From positions 2,852,001-2,916,000 of the forward strand of contig JAGPYM010000004.1 in NCBI GenBank assembly GCA_020736575.1: a stretch of 64,000 nucleotides of DNA, written 5' to 3'. A program made the position numbers and the translations under genes. The stretch comes from Thelonectria olida. Taxonomy: Eukaryota > Ascomycota > Sordariomycetes > Hypocreales > Nectriaceae. This document shows positions 21,706 through 32,547 of this stretch, piece by piece. The notes under the pieces were generated by a model that saw nothing but the letters and a program-made list of their open reading frames with translations, did not search any database and was not told where the DNA came from. Position 1 is the first letter of the stretch. The number at the start of each line of letters is the position of its first letter.

Positions 21706-23503
21706 TGTCGCATGACCAGGAGAGAAGGGCGGTAACGGGAGGACGAGAGGACGTCGACTCGCCACGAGGATCGTCTGGAGTCGGTTGTGAGTCTTGATGG
21801 GGTATATTGATCTTGAGTGTCGCTATCAAGTCTCGTCTCGTCGGCGGCGGCCTTGCCCTCTTTTGTTCGGCGGGAGGTGAGTGGGCAGTGCAGGGTCGTT
21901 GGTTGTTCCTGGGCTGGATCTCAGGGCTGATGAAGGAGTCGTTTCAAGATTGCCAGGGTTGTTGACTTGGCCCAGAAGTGGTCAGGGAGGGGAGGTGTTC
22001 CGTAATAGGAATGTTATTGAAGCGAGATGAAATATTTGGGTTAAAGCGAAAGTAGAACTAGAGCGAAAGGTGGTCGTGGAAGACGAACTCTGGAGCTGAC
22101 ACTGACACTGACACAAACCCGTTGAATCGATCAACCGTGAGGTGGTCTCGTGTCTGTCGTGGGCTGGTGTCCGTGTTGTCACTGACGGTAAATTAATTAT
22201 CGCTCCGAGAGAAAAACGAGCGAAGAGGAGGCGCAGGGGAAAGACACAAGCGCCCTAGCAGGTAGGTTTGAGGGTTAAATTGGAAAAGCAAGCGAGAGAA
22301 GCAGAGTATCCCAAGGGCGTAAACAGGAAAAAGCGAGAGAGTTTCGGGATTCTCTTTAGGAAATCAAGCAAATAAGCAAAATGACGACGGCATATAGGTA
22401 AATTAGGTGGTGAGGGAGGGGGGTGAGAAAGACGTAAGAAAATAAAACAAGGAAGAGGATGATTAGCGAAAGTCGTGGAGAATGAATGACGACGATCTTC
22501 GAGGAGGAAAGAAGGAGGCATCCGACAAAACTGCACTTTCCTCCTGTTCCCGTTGTGTCAGCGGTGCAGCACCAGCGCCAGCGCCAGCGCCAACGTGCTA
22601 ACGCCGGCCAGTGGCTACCCGTTGCACCACTGCGCCAGCCAAGCAGCCCACGACGCCCGCGCGACTGCCCAGTTCTGTACAAGTCAGGTACAACGAGACA
22701 CACGCATTGACGCCTGCCACCTCAACGAAGCCCCGTTCCCGCAAGTACCGCACCGCCATCTGGAAGGAGCGCCGCAGCCATTCAGTAACGGGGAGGAGCC
22801 GAACTCCTAAAGAGGCATCGCGCTCCTCCAATGGATGAAGGAGCGGGAACGGTGTGCAGAGTACGAATCACGCAGCAGGTACCTTGCAGCCGAATTGGTG
22901 CTGGTCAGTGACTTTTGCGCACAATTTTGCCCATCATCGGGTTGTTGCATGGCCTTATCGTGTCAAGCCATGCGCAGGGGATGATGGAGGGGAGGGGACA
23001 GTGCAATTGTCTGTGAAGAACTGTCAATCTTGATTGAATTTGGCGGGGGCAACACGGTGCGCTTGCTCGCGCACCCCTGCCGATAGTAATCTCGGCCGCA
23101 TATGCGCGGCTAATAAGCGTCAGCAGCCAATCATGTCCCGCAGACTCAGGAGTTCGATGGGCTGCAATCGAGTTGACCGCTACGACTGGCCTTTCGTTGC
23201 TCGGATTCAGGCTACCAGTCAAACAAGTGTCACCTCCTTTCTCTCCGTGCTCCTTGTCCACTATTTTGCAACATAAACTGCGCATGTCCTCCTGACTAAA
23301 ACCCGAAACCTTCCCTTCCCTACCACCTTGTCCTCCTCCCTACTGCCTGAGGTTGTGTGTGTCAGGAACTGAAGCCTCGTTTGTGGTTGACAGTTCCGTC
23401 CTTGGTGATACTTTGCCACGACCCCCTGATCGCCTCACGTGGGGCCCTTGTTCAATTCAACTCCGCAACAGCACCAAGTCCAACGTCCCTTTGTCGCATC
23501 GCA
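21706..23503. other. Intergenic, promoter of the TBC gene; no further gene
   Basis: About 1.8 kb. The left half is the probable promoter/leader of the TBC gene (GA-rich on the plus strand). A short GCGCCA-type triplet-like repeat occurs near 22566-22590. No convincing coding sequence was found on either strand. Confidence 0.3.
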
Positions 23504-26500
23504 TCAACGACCGAGGCTGGTGCCACGCCCATGGCTTCTGGCCTTCTTCACATTCTCGTGCATCTTCGCAATCAGCTCCTCACCGTTCTCAGATCCAGAT
23601 GACGAACTCTCTTCATCCGTTTCTCCTGCGCCCCAGAGCTTGATTGCTTCGACGCCCTCTACCTTCCTTGCTCTTTCAGCTTGGGCCTTCGCTTCAGCCT
23701 CTCTCCTCAGCCTCTGCCTTTGCTTCCTGTCTCGCTGTTCCTGTTCCTTCCTCATGGCTTCCTTCACAAATTGGTCGAGAGACATCTTGTGTGCCGTAAA
23801 CAGTGGCACAGGGGACCCCATGGCTTTGGAGGCTGCCATCTGCATGTTGTACATAAAGTTGCCGTATTGCTTGTCCGTCCGAATTCCTCGACGCTTGAGT
23901 TCCGCTTCGATGGCTTCAGAGGATCCTTTCATCTGAGGAATAGGACGACTCCAGTACGGCTTGGGCCTGCGCTGGTCTTCCGGCTTGTTCTTACCAGCAA
24001 GTACTTTTTGGGCTGCAATCTTCTTCTCAAGCTGGGTAGTTGTGGGTTTGATTGCGTGCTCCGAAACTCCATCCCGAATGACTGATGGCATAAACTGTCT
24101 TAGCCTCTTGGGGTAGCCACCGACTGGCTTCGGTTCTTCGTTGATCTTGGCACTTCCCGGTCCTCTCGCATTGCTTCTGAACTCGATGCGACTTCTTCGG
24201 CTGGGTGTACTCGATTCTTGCTCGCCGATGCTGGTCTTTGAGGGCGTGTCGGGGAGATGTGCTTCCTCATCTTCATCTTCATTCGACGATGACGAATACG
24301 AGTCCGCGTTAAAGGGAGCTGATCTTTTTTCTGCCAGATGTGTCAGTGCGAATCATTTCAGCTTGTAGGCGAGCACTCACTCGTCTCAATCCATGTTCCT
24401 TTGGTGGAGGGCTGGGGCGCAACTGTGCCGACTTCTGTAGACTTGGTTCGATGTGCCTCAATTGGCTTGCAAGACGCTAGAGGGCTTGACTGGACCAAAT
24501 TTGGTCTTGTGACTGGCCTAAAGAATGCAGGCTTTTTGGCGAGGATTGGATGTTTGCAACTGTCCTTCTTGGCAACTTCTTTGGCGCTTGAAGCACGAGT
24601 CGCTTTGGCGTCCTGCCTCGTGTGCTGGATTCTTTCAGTTGGTGACGAGGCAGCCTGTTGAGAAGAGGGTGATGAGAGCCCGGCCTGATCAAAGATGTGC
24701 TTGCTCGGGCACGACTTGGCCGTTTTGAGGATACCTTTCAGGTCAAGGTATGACTCGTGGTGATGTGGCTGACAATTTCCAGCCAGATTTTCTCTCAGCA
24801 TTGCAGATGGGTTGTATATGATTGATGAAGGGGTGAGTCGAGTTTCTGCCTGTCCTTCGGCAACTGTTGTCATTGGGCTGGACAGTTGGCTTTTGACTTG
24901 CGCATTGCCGCTGCCGAAGGGCTGGCAGAGGCTCTCAGAATTCGTCTTGAAGTGCACAACAGCACTGGGTGTGCCCTCAGGACTCTCATCCGAGCCTCGC
25001 GGCTGAGAAGAGGGAGGCATTGCTGACCTCATTTGACCTTCATCGTCAGAGTCATTTTCAGAGTCGTAGTAAGATATTGGAGATGAGGAGCCACTGCCTG
25101 GCTCAGGATCGGGTTTGATGAAAAGTTGGATATCCTCGTCTTCATTGCTGCTCTCGTCCGTGGGCTCCTCATCGGGGAAATACCCATCGTCTTCACCAAG
25201 TTCTAGGGATCCCTCCCGCTTCATAAGTGGCTTCCTCTCCACTGGATTAGAAGCGACAGCATGGAGCGCAAGGCAAGGAGGGCCCGCTGAGTTGGTCGTG
25301 TCAGCTGCTTGTGGCTTCGCCTGGTCTGCTTCAACCTTCTGTGGAAGGCTTACTCCATTCGACGATGCATTTGGCTTGCCAGCAATGTTAATTTGGCTTT
25401 GCGCATCGTAAAACGTGGCGATGGGACTGCTTTGGATGGAAGCATTGCCACTCTATGGCAAGCGATCTCGAGACTGAGTCTCCAGTGCGTCTTCAAATCT
25501 ATCCCAGTCATCCGAGTCAGACGACGAGTCCTGTGTGAGATCGATCATTGGGCTTTCCTTGGCCTGACTCAGTGATGGGCTCTTCAAGAGTCCCGTTATG
25601 GTAGGTGTGCGCGGAGAGCCAGCGATAGCCGAAGAGCACGAAGCTATTTTCTCTGACAAGGCGACGGTAGCTGAACGAGGCACACTCACTTGGTCAGAGC
25701 CTGCGTCTCTGTCTTGGACACTACTACTGGGATGGACTGCCTTGTGGGATGGTGTTGGCTTCGTGGGTTTTTCGATGACGTCCAGAATCTCGCAATCAGA
25801 ACCACCGCCTCCGTTCGATGCTTGGCTATTGATGACAGGCACTGGAAGATCCATTGCAATTCGTCTCTTCTTGGCTGGGACGTTGCCTGAGTTGCTTTGG
25901 CGACGTTTCATTGGCGACTTCTGGGTCTTTACGATAATGCAGTCCGAGTCCTCCGCACCATCGACAAACTGAGCTGAGCTTGCAACTCTGGACTGGGCAT
26001 TTTTCGGACGTGCAAACTTGGCGATACATGGAGACTTTCGCGTGGTTGGCGTCGCAGGATGTCGAGGGATGGAAGCTGATCGTTGAGCAGATGAAAATGA
26101 AACTGGGGGAAGTGACGTTGCTCGAGTCGCAGCTACTCTTGCCGACCTAGAAGCCGGTGACTTCGGTCTCGGTTGAACTTTGGGTCTGGGCGCAGAAGCA
26201 GGCCCATCTGTTCGGAGTCCTTTGAGTTGAGTCTTGGATGGAGTCGAGTCACTTTCCTTGTGCTTGCGGGAGGGGGTTCGAACGACCCTTTGGACCCGAC
26301 AGTCGGAGTCGGAGCTCTCGTCCGCAGATGAGATGTCGATGGGAGTGAAGGGCGAGCTGCCCAAAGCGAGGGGAAGAGGCTTATCCGGAGTTCGTAAGCT
26401 TCGGATATGGGATGGGCCATTGCGACGTGATGGCTTTGGCGTCTCTGGAATTCTGTCGCCAGGCAGAGGCCGGCGTCTCTTTGGAGCAGTGCTGCGAGAG

Positions 26501-26796
26501 GTGACGACTGGAGAAGGGGGAGTTGAAGGGATGGAAACTGAAGCCGCGGGATATGCAGAGTTCAGGTTGCCCTGCGACGGCGTGGCACCTGGCTGAGAAA
26601 CGCTGTGAGGAGCCAGTTGCTGTGAAGATGGTTTTGTGTTGCTCAAGCGAGCATTTTGCTGATGGTTCTCCGACGCACCTCCCTGACTTCCGGTGCGCCC
26701 AACTCCCCCAGCGCTCGCAGAAGCACCCGGCCGAGAGGGTTTGCGCGCCGGAGTCCTGGGACTGAAGAAGTCGGTGATCTTGGTCTCACCCATGGT
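23504..26796 (-). CDS. Putative nuclear protein with SUMO-interacting motifs and PIP-like box, interrupted by one in-frame TAG
   Basis: Two exons, 24381-26796 and 23504-24330, around a 50-nt phase-1 intron would give 1080 codons. One TAG at 25453-25455 (codon 448) interrupts the frame, which is open on both sides: (25455-25242)/3 is an integer. The N-terminus MGETKITDFFSPR resembles a PCNA-interacting box (hydrophobic-TD-FF) with Glu in place of Gln. Three acidic-flanked hydrophobic patches, DCIIVK, CEILDVIE and MIDLTQDSSSDSD, look like SUMO-interacting motifs. Basic PKRRR and AKKRR runs suggest nuclear import. The C-terminal 200 aa hold a conserved-looking helical block and a coiled, RKEQEQRDRKQRQ-type tail. 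The start at 26796 was preferred over upstream non-conserved ORF. Together these hint at a DNA-repair or SUMO-pathway protein. The family is not recognised. Confidence 0.6.
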
Positions 26797-27505
26797 CTTG
26801 GGGAAAGGGTCGCGCAAGGCGACGAGCGAGAATGAGGCGTTGGGTGGTGATGCAGATGATGTGGATTTGGAGACGAAAAAGTGAAGCGAAGATGAGAGGT
26901 AGAGAAAAAGAGAGAGAAAGGTGAGAGAAACAAACCAAACATGCCTCACGGTTTGTTGCGCGATATTGGCTGGGCAGCCTGGGAGCAAACGCCCGAGAGG
27001 GGCCAATGAGAAGGAGGCGTTGAAGGACTCGAGCAGATTGGTGTTGAGATGGTACCTATCTACCTACCTACCTACCTATTGAGCTGACCTACGGGCACAC
27101 TGAAAAGCATGGAGCCTAAGGCTTGGAATATCCTCTAGTAAAGCCAAGCGATGAGGGAAAAGAATTCCCAACAAACATGAGTCTGATCATGGACCATACC
27201 TCGAGTCTCTGAAAGTCATGACAGACGCTCATATATCTGTTCCATTCGGCAAGAAAACAGAGACACTACTGCGGGCACATTTACCAGTACGAATGGACAC
27301 ATAAATGCCCATCCTGACTACCTGCCGTAACTGACAAAGACCCTGCCTCGGTGCAAACGGCATCGTGTTACATCACATCCGCCCCTACATGCTGCTCCCT
27401 TATCATTTCATCTGTCCACGGTATCATTCCGCTTGCCTCCTTAATACGAACACTGGGAACTTAAGCAAATGGTGCATCGCCCAATGTCCGGAACCCTGCC
27501 AATCT
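26797..27505. other. Intergenic with a TACC microsatellite
   Basis: About 700 bp between two minus-strand genes. A short run of TACC units lies at about 27053-27079. Otherwise there is no recognisable feature. The left part should contain the promoter of the SIM-containing gene. Confidence 0.4.
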
Positions 27506-29656
27506 TTACAAGACCTGGAATGTATCTTCACTCCATCCGTACGCCCTCTTCAACCGCCGCGCATAGATGAAGGACAGATATCCTTCGATGTGAGAGGCGT
27601 GTGGCCGATGCAGTGTCAGAGGCTTTCTCTCCGACATGGTGTCTGGAGGGTAAAATGTGATGACAGAGCCAAACTTAGGCAGGACCGAAAACCCTAGGGC
27701 CGCCATTGCCCCTTCAAATGCCGCCCAGCTGACAGAACCTCGTGACTTGGACTGACTGAACAGGGTCGAGAAGACTTCTGCTGTGGTAGCGCTCACAGTG
27801 AAAGTCGCTGTAGGCGCAGTTGGTTCTTCCACAGAAGCTTTCTCTGGGCGCGGAGTGATTTCGTAAGTGGGCGAAGTTGCTGGGCGCGTCTTCTCCTTCT
27901 GCTTCCGTTGTTCAAGTCGCTCGTCTGGCAGCTGCGAAGTCGATATGGGCGGGACATATTCGACTTTGCCCTTGTCTTTCTGTTCCAGTTTCGCTTTTTC
28001 CTGCTGGTACTGCGTTTGGAGATCAGAGAGGCTCTCTTCGATCAAGTCTTGGTATAGGAATCCCATCTTGGTGCCAGCCTTCTCGATAACGAACTCTTCA
28101 AGCTTCTTCAGGGCATTATCAGCCATCCCGGGCTCGAGGAGATTGTCGATGGGAGTCGCGAAATCGCGCACGTCAATCTCCTTCTTGAGCGGACTCAACT
28201 CAATATCCAGCTCCTGCCACCGTGAGAGGAACACCTGGCCCTTCTTGCGAGACGCGGAGGGCAACGAAACGACCGAAGACAAGTCCTGGATGAACCCGAT
28301 GATGATGGCCAGATCGGACAAGGAATCGGCTTCGCTCTCTGCTAGCTTTTCCCGCTCCAACGGATGAGCTTCGTGGAGGCTGCATAGCTTTGTCATCCAC
28401 TCAACCGCCTTCGGAGCAGTGGTTTCAGCTTGACAGAGACGGAGCACATAGTGAAGTTGAGGGTCACTCCTGGTGAGCTCTTCCGGGCTGCCCTTCATGG
28501 TAACACGTGCGTTACCAGCATGGTCGTATCTGTTAGACATGCGCTTGAACCATTTCGTCCCCGTACCGGCATGAACTCGGCGTCTGAAGAGAGCTTGCGC
28601 GCGGCCATATTCAAAATGGCACAGATTGGATAACTCTTGAAGAAGTACAGCTCGATAAGCCTTATCACCAGCTGAAGTTTCAAGAAGCTCGAGCAGGCGA
28701 ACAATATATTTCCAGATGGCCGTGCCCTTGACGGCATTGTGCACCGTCTCGAACAACGCACCGCTGACATATTTGTCGGTATGGACGGGCAAGTGGCGCC
28801 CTTTTTCGTCAACCAGAAGCTCTGGCCTGCTGAAGAAACAAATGTTGAGAGCATGAGCAAGCACAACAGGCTCCGAGACGAGCAGCCCCAAATACTCGAC
28901 GACCGAGTCATCCTGGTCTTGCGCACTGGCCGTCAAGTCCGGAAGAGCAAGCTTCGGCCGTGAAGAGTGAATGCTCAGGTGAGAGAAGGCAGCAGTCGCC
29001 GCTTTGTCGGATTTCTTAGGTCGTTCCTTTTGGCTTCTGGTCTTTGATCCCTCCTCCAAGATGTCGTCGATGATGATGATGAGACTCTGCAGAAAGAAGA
29101 TCTGCCTGTGCAAAATCAACTCTCCCGTCGATTGAGGGACGCAGAGACCAGCCTTGATAGCAGGAGCGAACTCGGCCAACGTCTCAGCCTTTTCAGACAA
29201 CAGCTTGAAGGATGCGCCGTACTTTTCGTCCAAGAAGAAGGTATACGAGTCTTCGTAGGAGTCGACATGGCGGAGATTCTTGGTTCGCATAGAATCGATG
29301 ATTATGCCGTAATCTCCTGGTCCATCATTGGGTCCACCAAGGTACTGCTCGAACAGAGACTTTGAGGCACGATACTTGAGATGATCTAAGAGGAAGTCCG
29401 ATCCCGGCGCAGTGATGTCGCGAAGATTCCATTCGGGCATCATTTTGTAGACATTGCCAAGGGATCTGTCTTCGGGGTTCTTCAGCACGACGCCATCTGC
29501 TGCGCCAACTTTGACGCATTTTGTGCGTTGTGCCTTGTTGAACGATCGCCAGGCACTCTCAATGGTCGCGGCATGAAGCTTGTATTTGTGAGCGAGGTCT
29601 TCATGCAGTTCCTTCACCATGACGGTGCTGCTGGTGTTCGGGTCGAATGTGTCCAT
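27506..29656 (-). CDS. Conserved fungal 'ipa'-type protein, function unknown
   Basis: Single-exon ORF of 716 aa from the ATG at 29656; the open frame extends a few codons further upstream without an ATG. The N-terminal ~650 residues are mainly helical, with no catalytic motif that I can identify. They include a very hydrophobic helix (FFLQSLIIIIDDIL) and a low-complexity linker rich in Lys, Glu and Pro near 590-640. The last ~85 residues form a small alpha/beta unit (VSWAAFEGAMAALGF, GSVITFYPP, LTLHRPH) whose order resembles the compact HicA-like double-stranded-RNA-binding fold. The overall architecture matches a protein found across ascomycetes and commonly labelled 'ipa protein'. The role is unknown; an RNA-related function is only a guess from the C-terminal fold. 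Confidence 0.8.
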   Translation of the reverse strand: MDTFDPNTSSTVMVKELHEDLAHKYKLHAATIESAWRSFNKAQRTKCVKVGAADGVVLKNPEDRSLGNVYKMMPEWNLRDITAPGSDFLLDHLKYRASKSLFEQYLGGPNDGPGDYGIIIDSMRTKNLRHVDSYEDSYTFFLDEKYGASFKLLSEKAETLAEFAPAIKAGLCVPQSTGELILHRQIFFLQSLIIIIDDILEEGSKTRSQKERPKKSDKAATAAFSHLSIHSSRPKLALPDLTASAQDQDDSVVEYLGLLVSEPVVLAHALNICFFSRPELLVDEKGRHLPVHTDKYVSGALFETVHNAVKGTAIWKYIVRLLELLETSAGDKAYRAVLLQELSNLCHFEYGRAQALFRRRVHAGTGTKWFKRMSNRYDHAGNARVTMKGSPEELTRSDPQLHYVLRLCQAETTAPKAVEWMTKLCSLHEAHPLEREKLAESEADSLSDLAIIIGFIQDLSSVVSLPSASRKKGQVFLSRWQELDIELSPLKKEIDVRDFATPIDNLLEPGMADNALKKLEEFVIEKAGTKMGFLYQDLIEESLSDLQTQYQQEKAKLEQKDKGKVEYVPPISTSQLPDERLEQRKQKEKTRPATSPTYEITPRPEKASVEEPTAPTATFTVSATTAEVFSTLFSQSKSRGSVSWAAFEGAMAALGFSVLPKFGSVITFYPPDTMSERKPLTLHRPHASHIEGYLSFIYARRLKRAYGWSEDTFQVL

Positions 29657-29945
29657 GCTAGCTTTTAATGTCTTCAAGTCAGTGAAAGATGGATGGGCAC
29701 AGGAAGCGGTGGTGGTTCAATGTCGTCCCCCTCATCCCTTCCATTGGGGGTGACGCCGCACCCGGCGGGTCATGTGACCCTCAAGGCTAGAGTGGCCTCC
29801 CTCGACTTCAACTTTGTGTCGCACGAACATGTTCACTAGCTCTGAGACATGTAGGAATTCGATGCTTGCCATAAGTCTTATAGCGGTCCTAAATTCAACT
29901 AGAAAGAGATTTGGATGCAGCTTCGTTTCTAACTGCAAGCTTGGC

Positions 29946-31055
29946 CTAAACCTTGACCTCTCCCAAGACACTTCCATATCCAAATGGATCTTCCTTGCTG
30001 CCGAGAAGAGTGATGGGATCCTTCATATCCACGTGGCCACAGCTTGGATGGCTGATAGAGTACCCCAGCAGAGCCTGCACCTCCGGGTCATAGCCCTTGA
30101 TGACATCAAACGGAATGGCCAAGTACTGGTTCTCGTCGGCCCTGTATGAGCCACGAACCATGTGACAAGAGAAGATGTTTCGTCGCTCGTTAGTGATATT
30201 GGCTCCGGCCCCGTGCCAGACGCTCCCGATAATCATGACACAGTCTCCCTTCTCCATCTCGGCCGTAGAGCACATGGATCGATCCGCCGGGCCTCGAATG
30301 GCGGCCTCTGGCCAGAGGTGAGAGCCAACAATGACTTGCGTTGCTCCATTCTCAAAGGTACATTTCTGTCAATCGCTTAGTATGCCGCATATTCTCGATT
30401 CATCCGTGAATTCTTTCACATACCGTTCCGGCAACGAGTAACCCGAGCAACGAACTCTCTCCACTACCTTCGATATGGTCGAAGTGTTGGGCCATGTCGT
30501 CTCGATGCAGAGGCTGAGCGTCGGATCGGCCGCGTGAAAAGGCTTCGGAGACGGCCAACACGGGGTTGGAAACGCACTTGTAACGTTTCCCATCTCGGAA
30601 TGGGTAACTGAGAATGCCATTAGATTGCTGCTTAAGACTTGCTGGGGGATCAATTGGATGGAGTCGACTTACGATTCCTCTCTCAGCAAAAGCTTGGCAG
30701 CCTCACGGTAAACGGGATGGTTGATGGCCTTGTGGGCAAAGGTAGGAGACTTGCCGGCGAAGCCGCTTTGAATGAAGGGTCAGTGCACATAAACTCAGGA
30801 AGGCGACGACAAGCCAGCAGCAACTCACCTCAGAGGAGGGTCTGAGGCGGGAAACAGGGTTCCTTCATATTTGCCGACCTTGCGATAGTGAGGCTCAGCT
30901 TCGGCTTGGATCTGGTCCGCCTCTTCGGGCTTGATGAAGTTCTTGATGATGATGCCTCCGTCTCGGCGGATGACCTTGACGATCTCTTCAATGGGTGCAG
31001 AGGCATCCAAGGCCGTGATCTCGGGGTTCTGCTTTTGGTGGACTGGGTTCGGCAT
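29946..31055 (-). CDS. Phytanoyl-CoA dioxygenase-like Fe(II)/2-oxoglutarate oxygenase
   Basis: Four exons, 30829-31055, 30673-30765, 30424-30607 and 29946-30365, with canonical junctions encode 307 aa. The PhyH family uses iron and 2-oxoglutarate to hydroxylate or otherwise oxidise small molecules. In fungi many members act in secondary-metabolite pathways. The metal site is intact: H141 and D143 in LHRDD, and a distal H219 in GSVWHG. Arginines R229/R230 are placed to bind 2-oxoglutarate. The N-terminus (IVKVIRRDGGIIIKNF) is the usual PhyH opening. The gene is divergent from a second PhyH-like gene whose equivalent residues are replaced. Its neighbours (exporter, Zn2Cys6 factor, permease) suggest a small-molecule pathway. 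Substrate unknown. Confidence 0.88.
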
Positions 31056-31638
31056 TGTGGATTTGTCGTGTTTATGACGGCTGTGGAATGGCAGAAGATG
31101 TAATGATGTGAGTATGGACTGATTGCCGAGTGTCTCTTCTGACGTGATAATTCCATTTTTATACATGTCGTTGTCTCCTTGAAGATTCCAAAAGAAACTG
31201 ATAGCCTTTGTCCAAGTCAGGTCAAGGACGAGGACAACTGGAGTGCGTCTGTCTAACTGAGCGACTAGCGGTTGCACTTCCCAAAGCGGTAATATGAGGC
31301 TATCGACGTCGTCCCGGGGTCACTTAATGCTATCTGTAACGTTATCACTGCTTTCACGCTGTGATCGCTGAAGATGTATAATTTTCTTTTTCGGTTTGAC
31401 AAGGCAATCGCATGAAGCCATGCGCCTTGATAGGGCACCCGTTTCCAGTAGATGCTACATTGATGCTCGCGGCGCGACTACACTGTGTCACGATAGGTAC
31501 TTAATCGCGTAGTCTTCTGCAAGATTCTGCAAGAAATCATCATCTTTCCCAAACGAATCTCATCTACCGAATTCCACTGATCGACCGAATTTCCACTCAT
31601 CGATGCTTTCACAGCCAGCACTGAAAGACCTATACAAA
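31056..31638. promoter_or_regulatory. Bidirectional promoter between the two dioxygenase-like genes
   Basis: 583 bp separate the divergent start codons, so common regulation is likely. Next to the right-hand gene lies a near-perfect tandem duplication: ACCGAATTCCACTGATCG (31566-31583) followed by ACCGAATTTCCACTCATCG (31584-31602). No clear CGG-spacer-CCG site was seen here. Confidence 0.5.
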
Positions 31639-32547
31639 ATGTCCACCGTCAAGAAATTCCCTGCCTCCGCCCAAGCTCACGACGTCCTTCAGATTCTGAA
31701 GGCCGATGGCGTCGCTATTATCGAGGGCGCTGCTAAGCTTGAAGCAATTGATGCATCCCTCAGCGAGCTTGGATCCCTCGCTGATGGACAGAACTTTGGC
31801 CTTGCTGGCAAGAGCAAGACCTTCACCAACGAGCTCCTCATGAATGACCTTTTTATCGATCTTACGAAGCGACTTCTCACTGACACTTGCACCATCTACT
31901 ACTCTGATGATCGCACTGTCTCGACGGCGGAGCCCCAGGTTTCGTTTACTTCTGCGCTGGTGTCGAAGCCAGGCTCCTCAGGTTGGGGTCTTCGCCGACA
32001 GGACGATTGCCACCATACGGTCCACCCTGCCAAGAGGGAAACGGACTTTGGTATTGCTTATGCTGCTACCGACATCACAAAGGCGAATGGTGCTGTCAGG
32101 GTTGTCATCGGCTCGAATGCGTGGAAGGAAACTCGCGACCCCACGGAGAAGGATGAGTTCCTCGTCGAGCTCAAGAAGGGCGATGCCATTCTGTGGTGAG
32201 TAGCCTAAGATCTGCTACTGTGTCTAGCAGGCAACAAATCAAATGGAAAATTACTCACATCTCAAACTAGCTTGGGCTCAGTCTTCTATGGACAGACTAC
32301 CAACACCAGCGGCGAGACTAGCGTGCTCCTCAACGCCTTCGCCACGCCAGGTTGGTGCCGTCAGGAGGAGAACCAGTACTTGGCCATTCCTCTCGAGGTC
32401 ACCCAGACCTTCTCGCCAGCGACTCAGCGATTCTTGGGATACTACGTGAGCCGCCCTTACGGTGGTGCAGTGGAACACATGGAGCCTCTTGAGTTTCTCG
32501 CGGCCAAGGGCGATTGGACCAAGTACGTTCCTGTTGATCTCGTTTGA
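31639..32547 (+). CDS. Phytanoyl-CoA dioxygenase-like protein, metal-site residues lost
   Basis: Two exons, 31639-32195 and 32271-32547, encode 277 aa. An in-frame ATG at 31603 would add 12 residues; 31639 has the better AAAATG context and precedes the conserved part. Family features include GVAIIEG at the N-terminus, SSGWGL-RRQDDCHH in the middle and ENQYLAIPLEV at the C-terminus. That last block is almost the same as in the neighbouring gene (ENQYLAIPFDV). The first metal-binding His is Arg119, the distal His is Tyr183 (GSVFYG versus GSVWHG), and the 2-oxoglutarate arginines are replaced by Thr/Ser. The frame is otherwise open, so this looks like a pseudoenzyme or an isomerase/cyclase-like derivative rather than a broken gene. 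It is probably an old paralogue. Confidence 0.82.

Noticed and set aside
15517..25455. Codon reassignment of TAG to glutamine
   Set aside because: Several well-defined genes in the same window end in TAG at their expected C-termini, so TAG is a normal stop.
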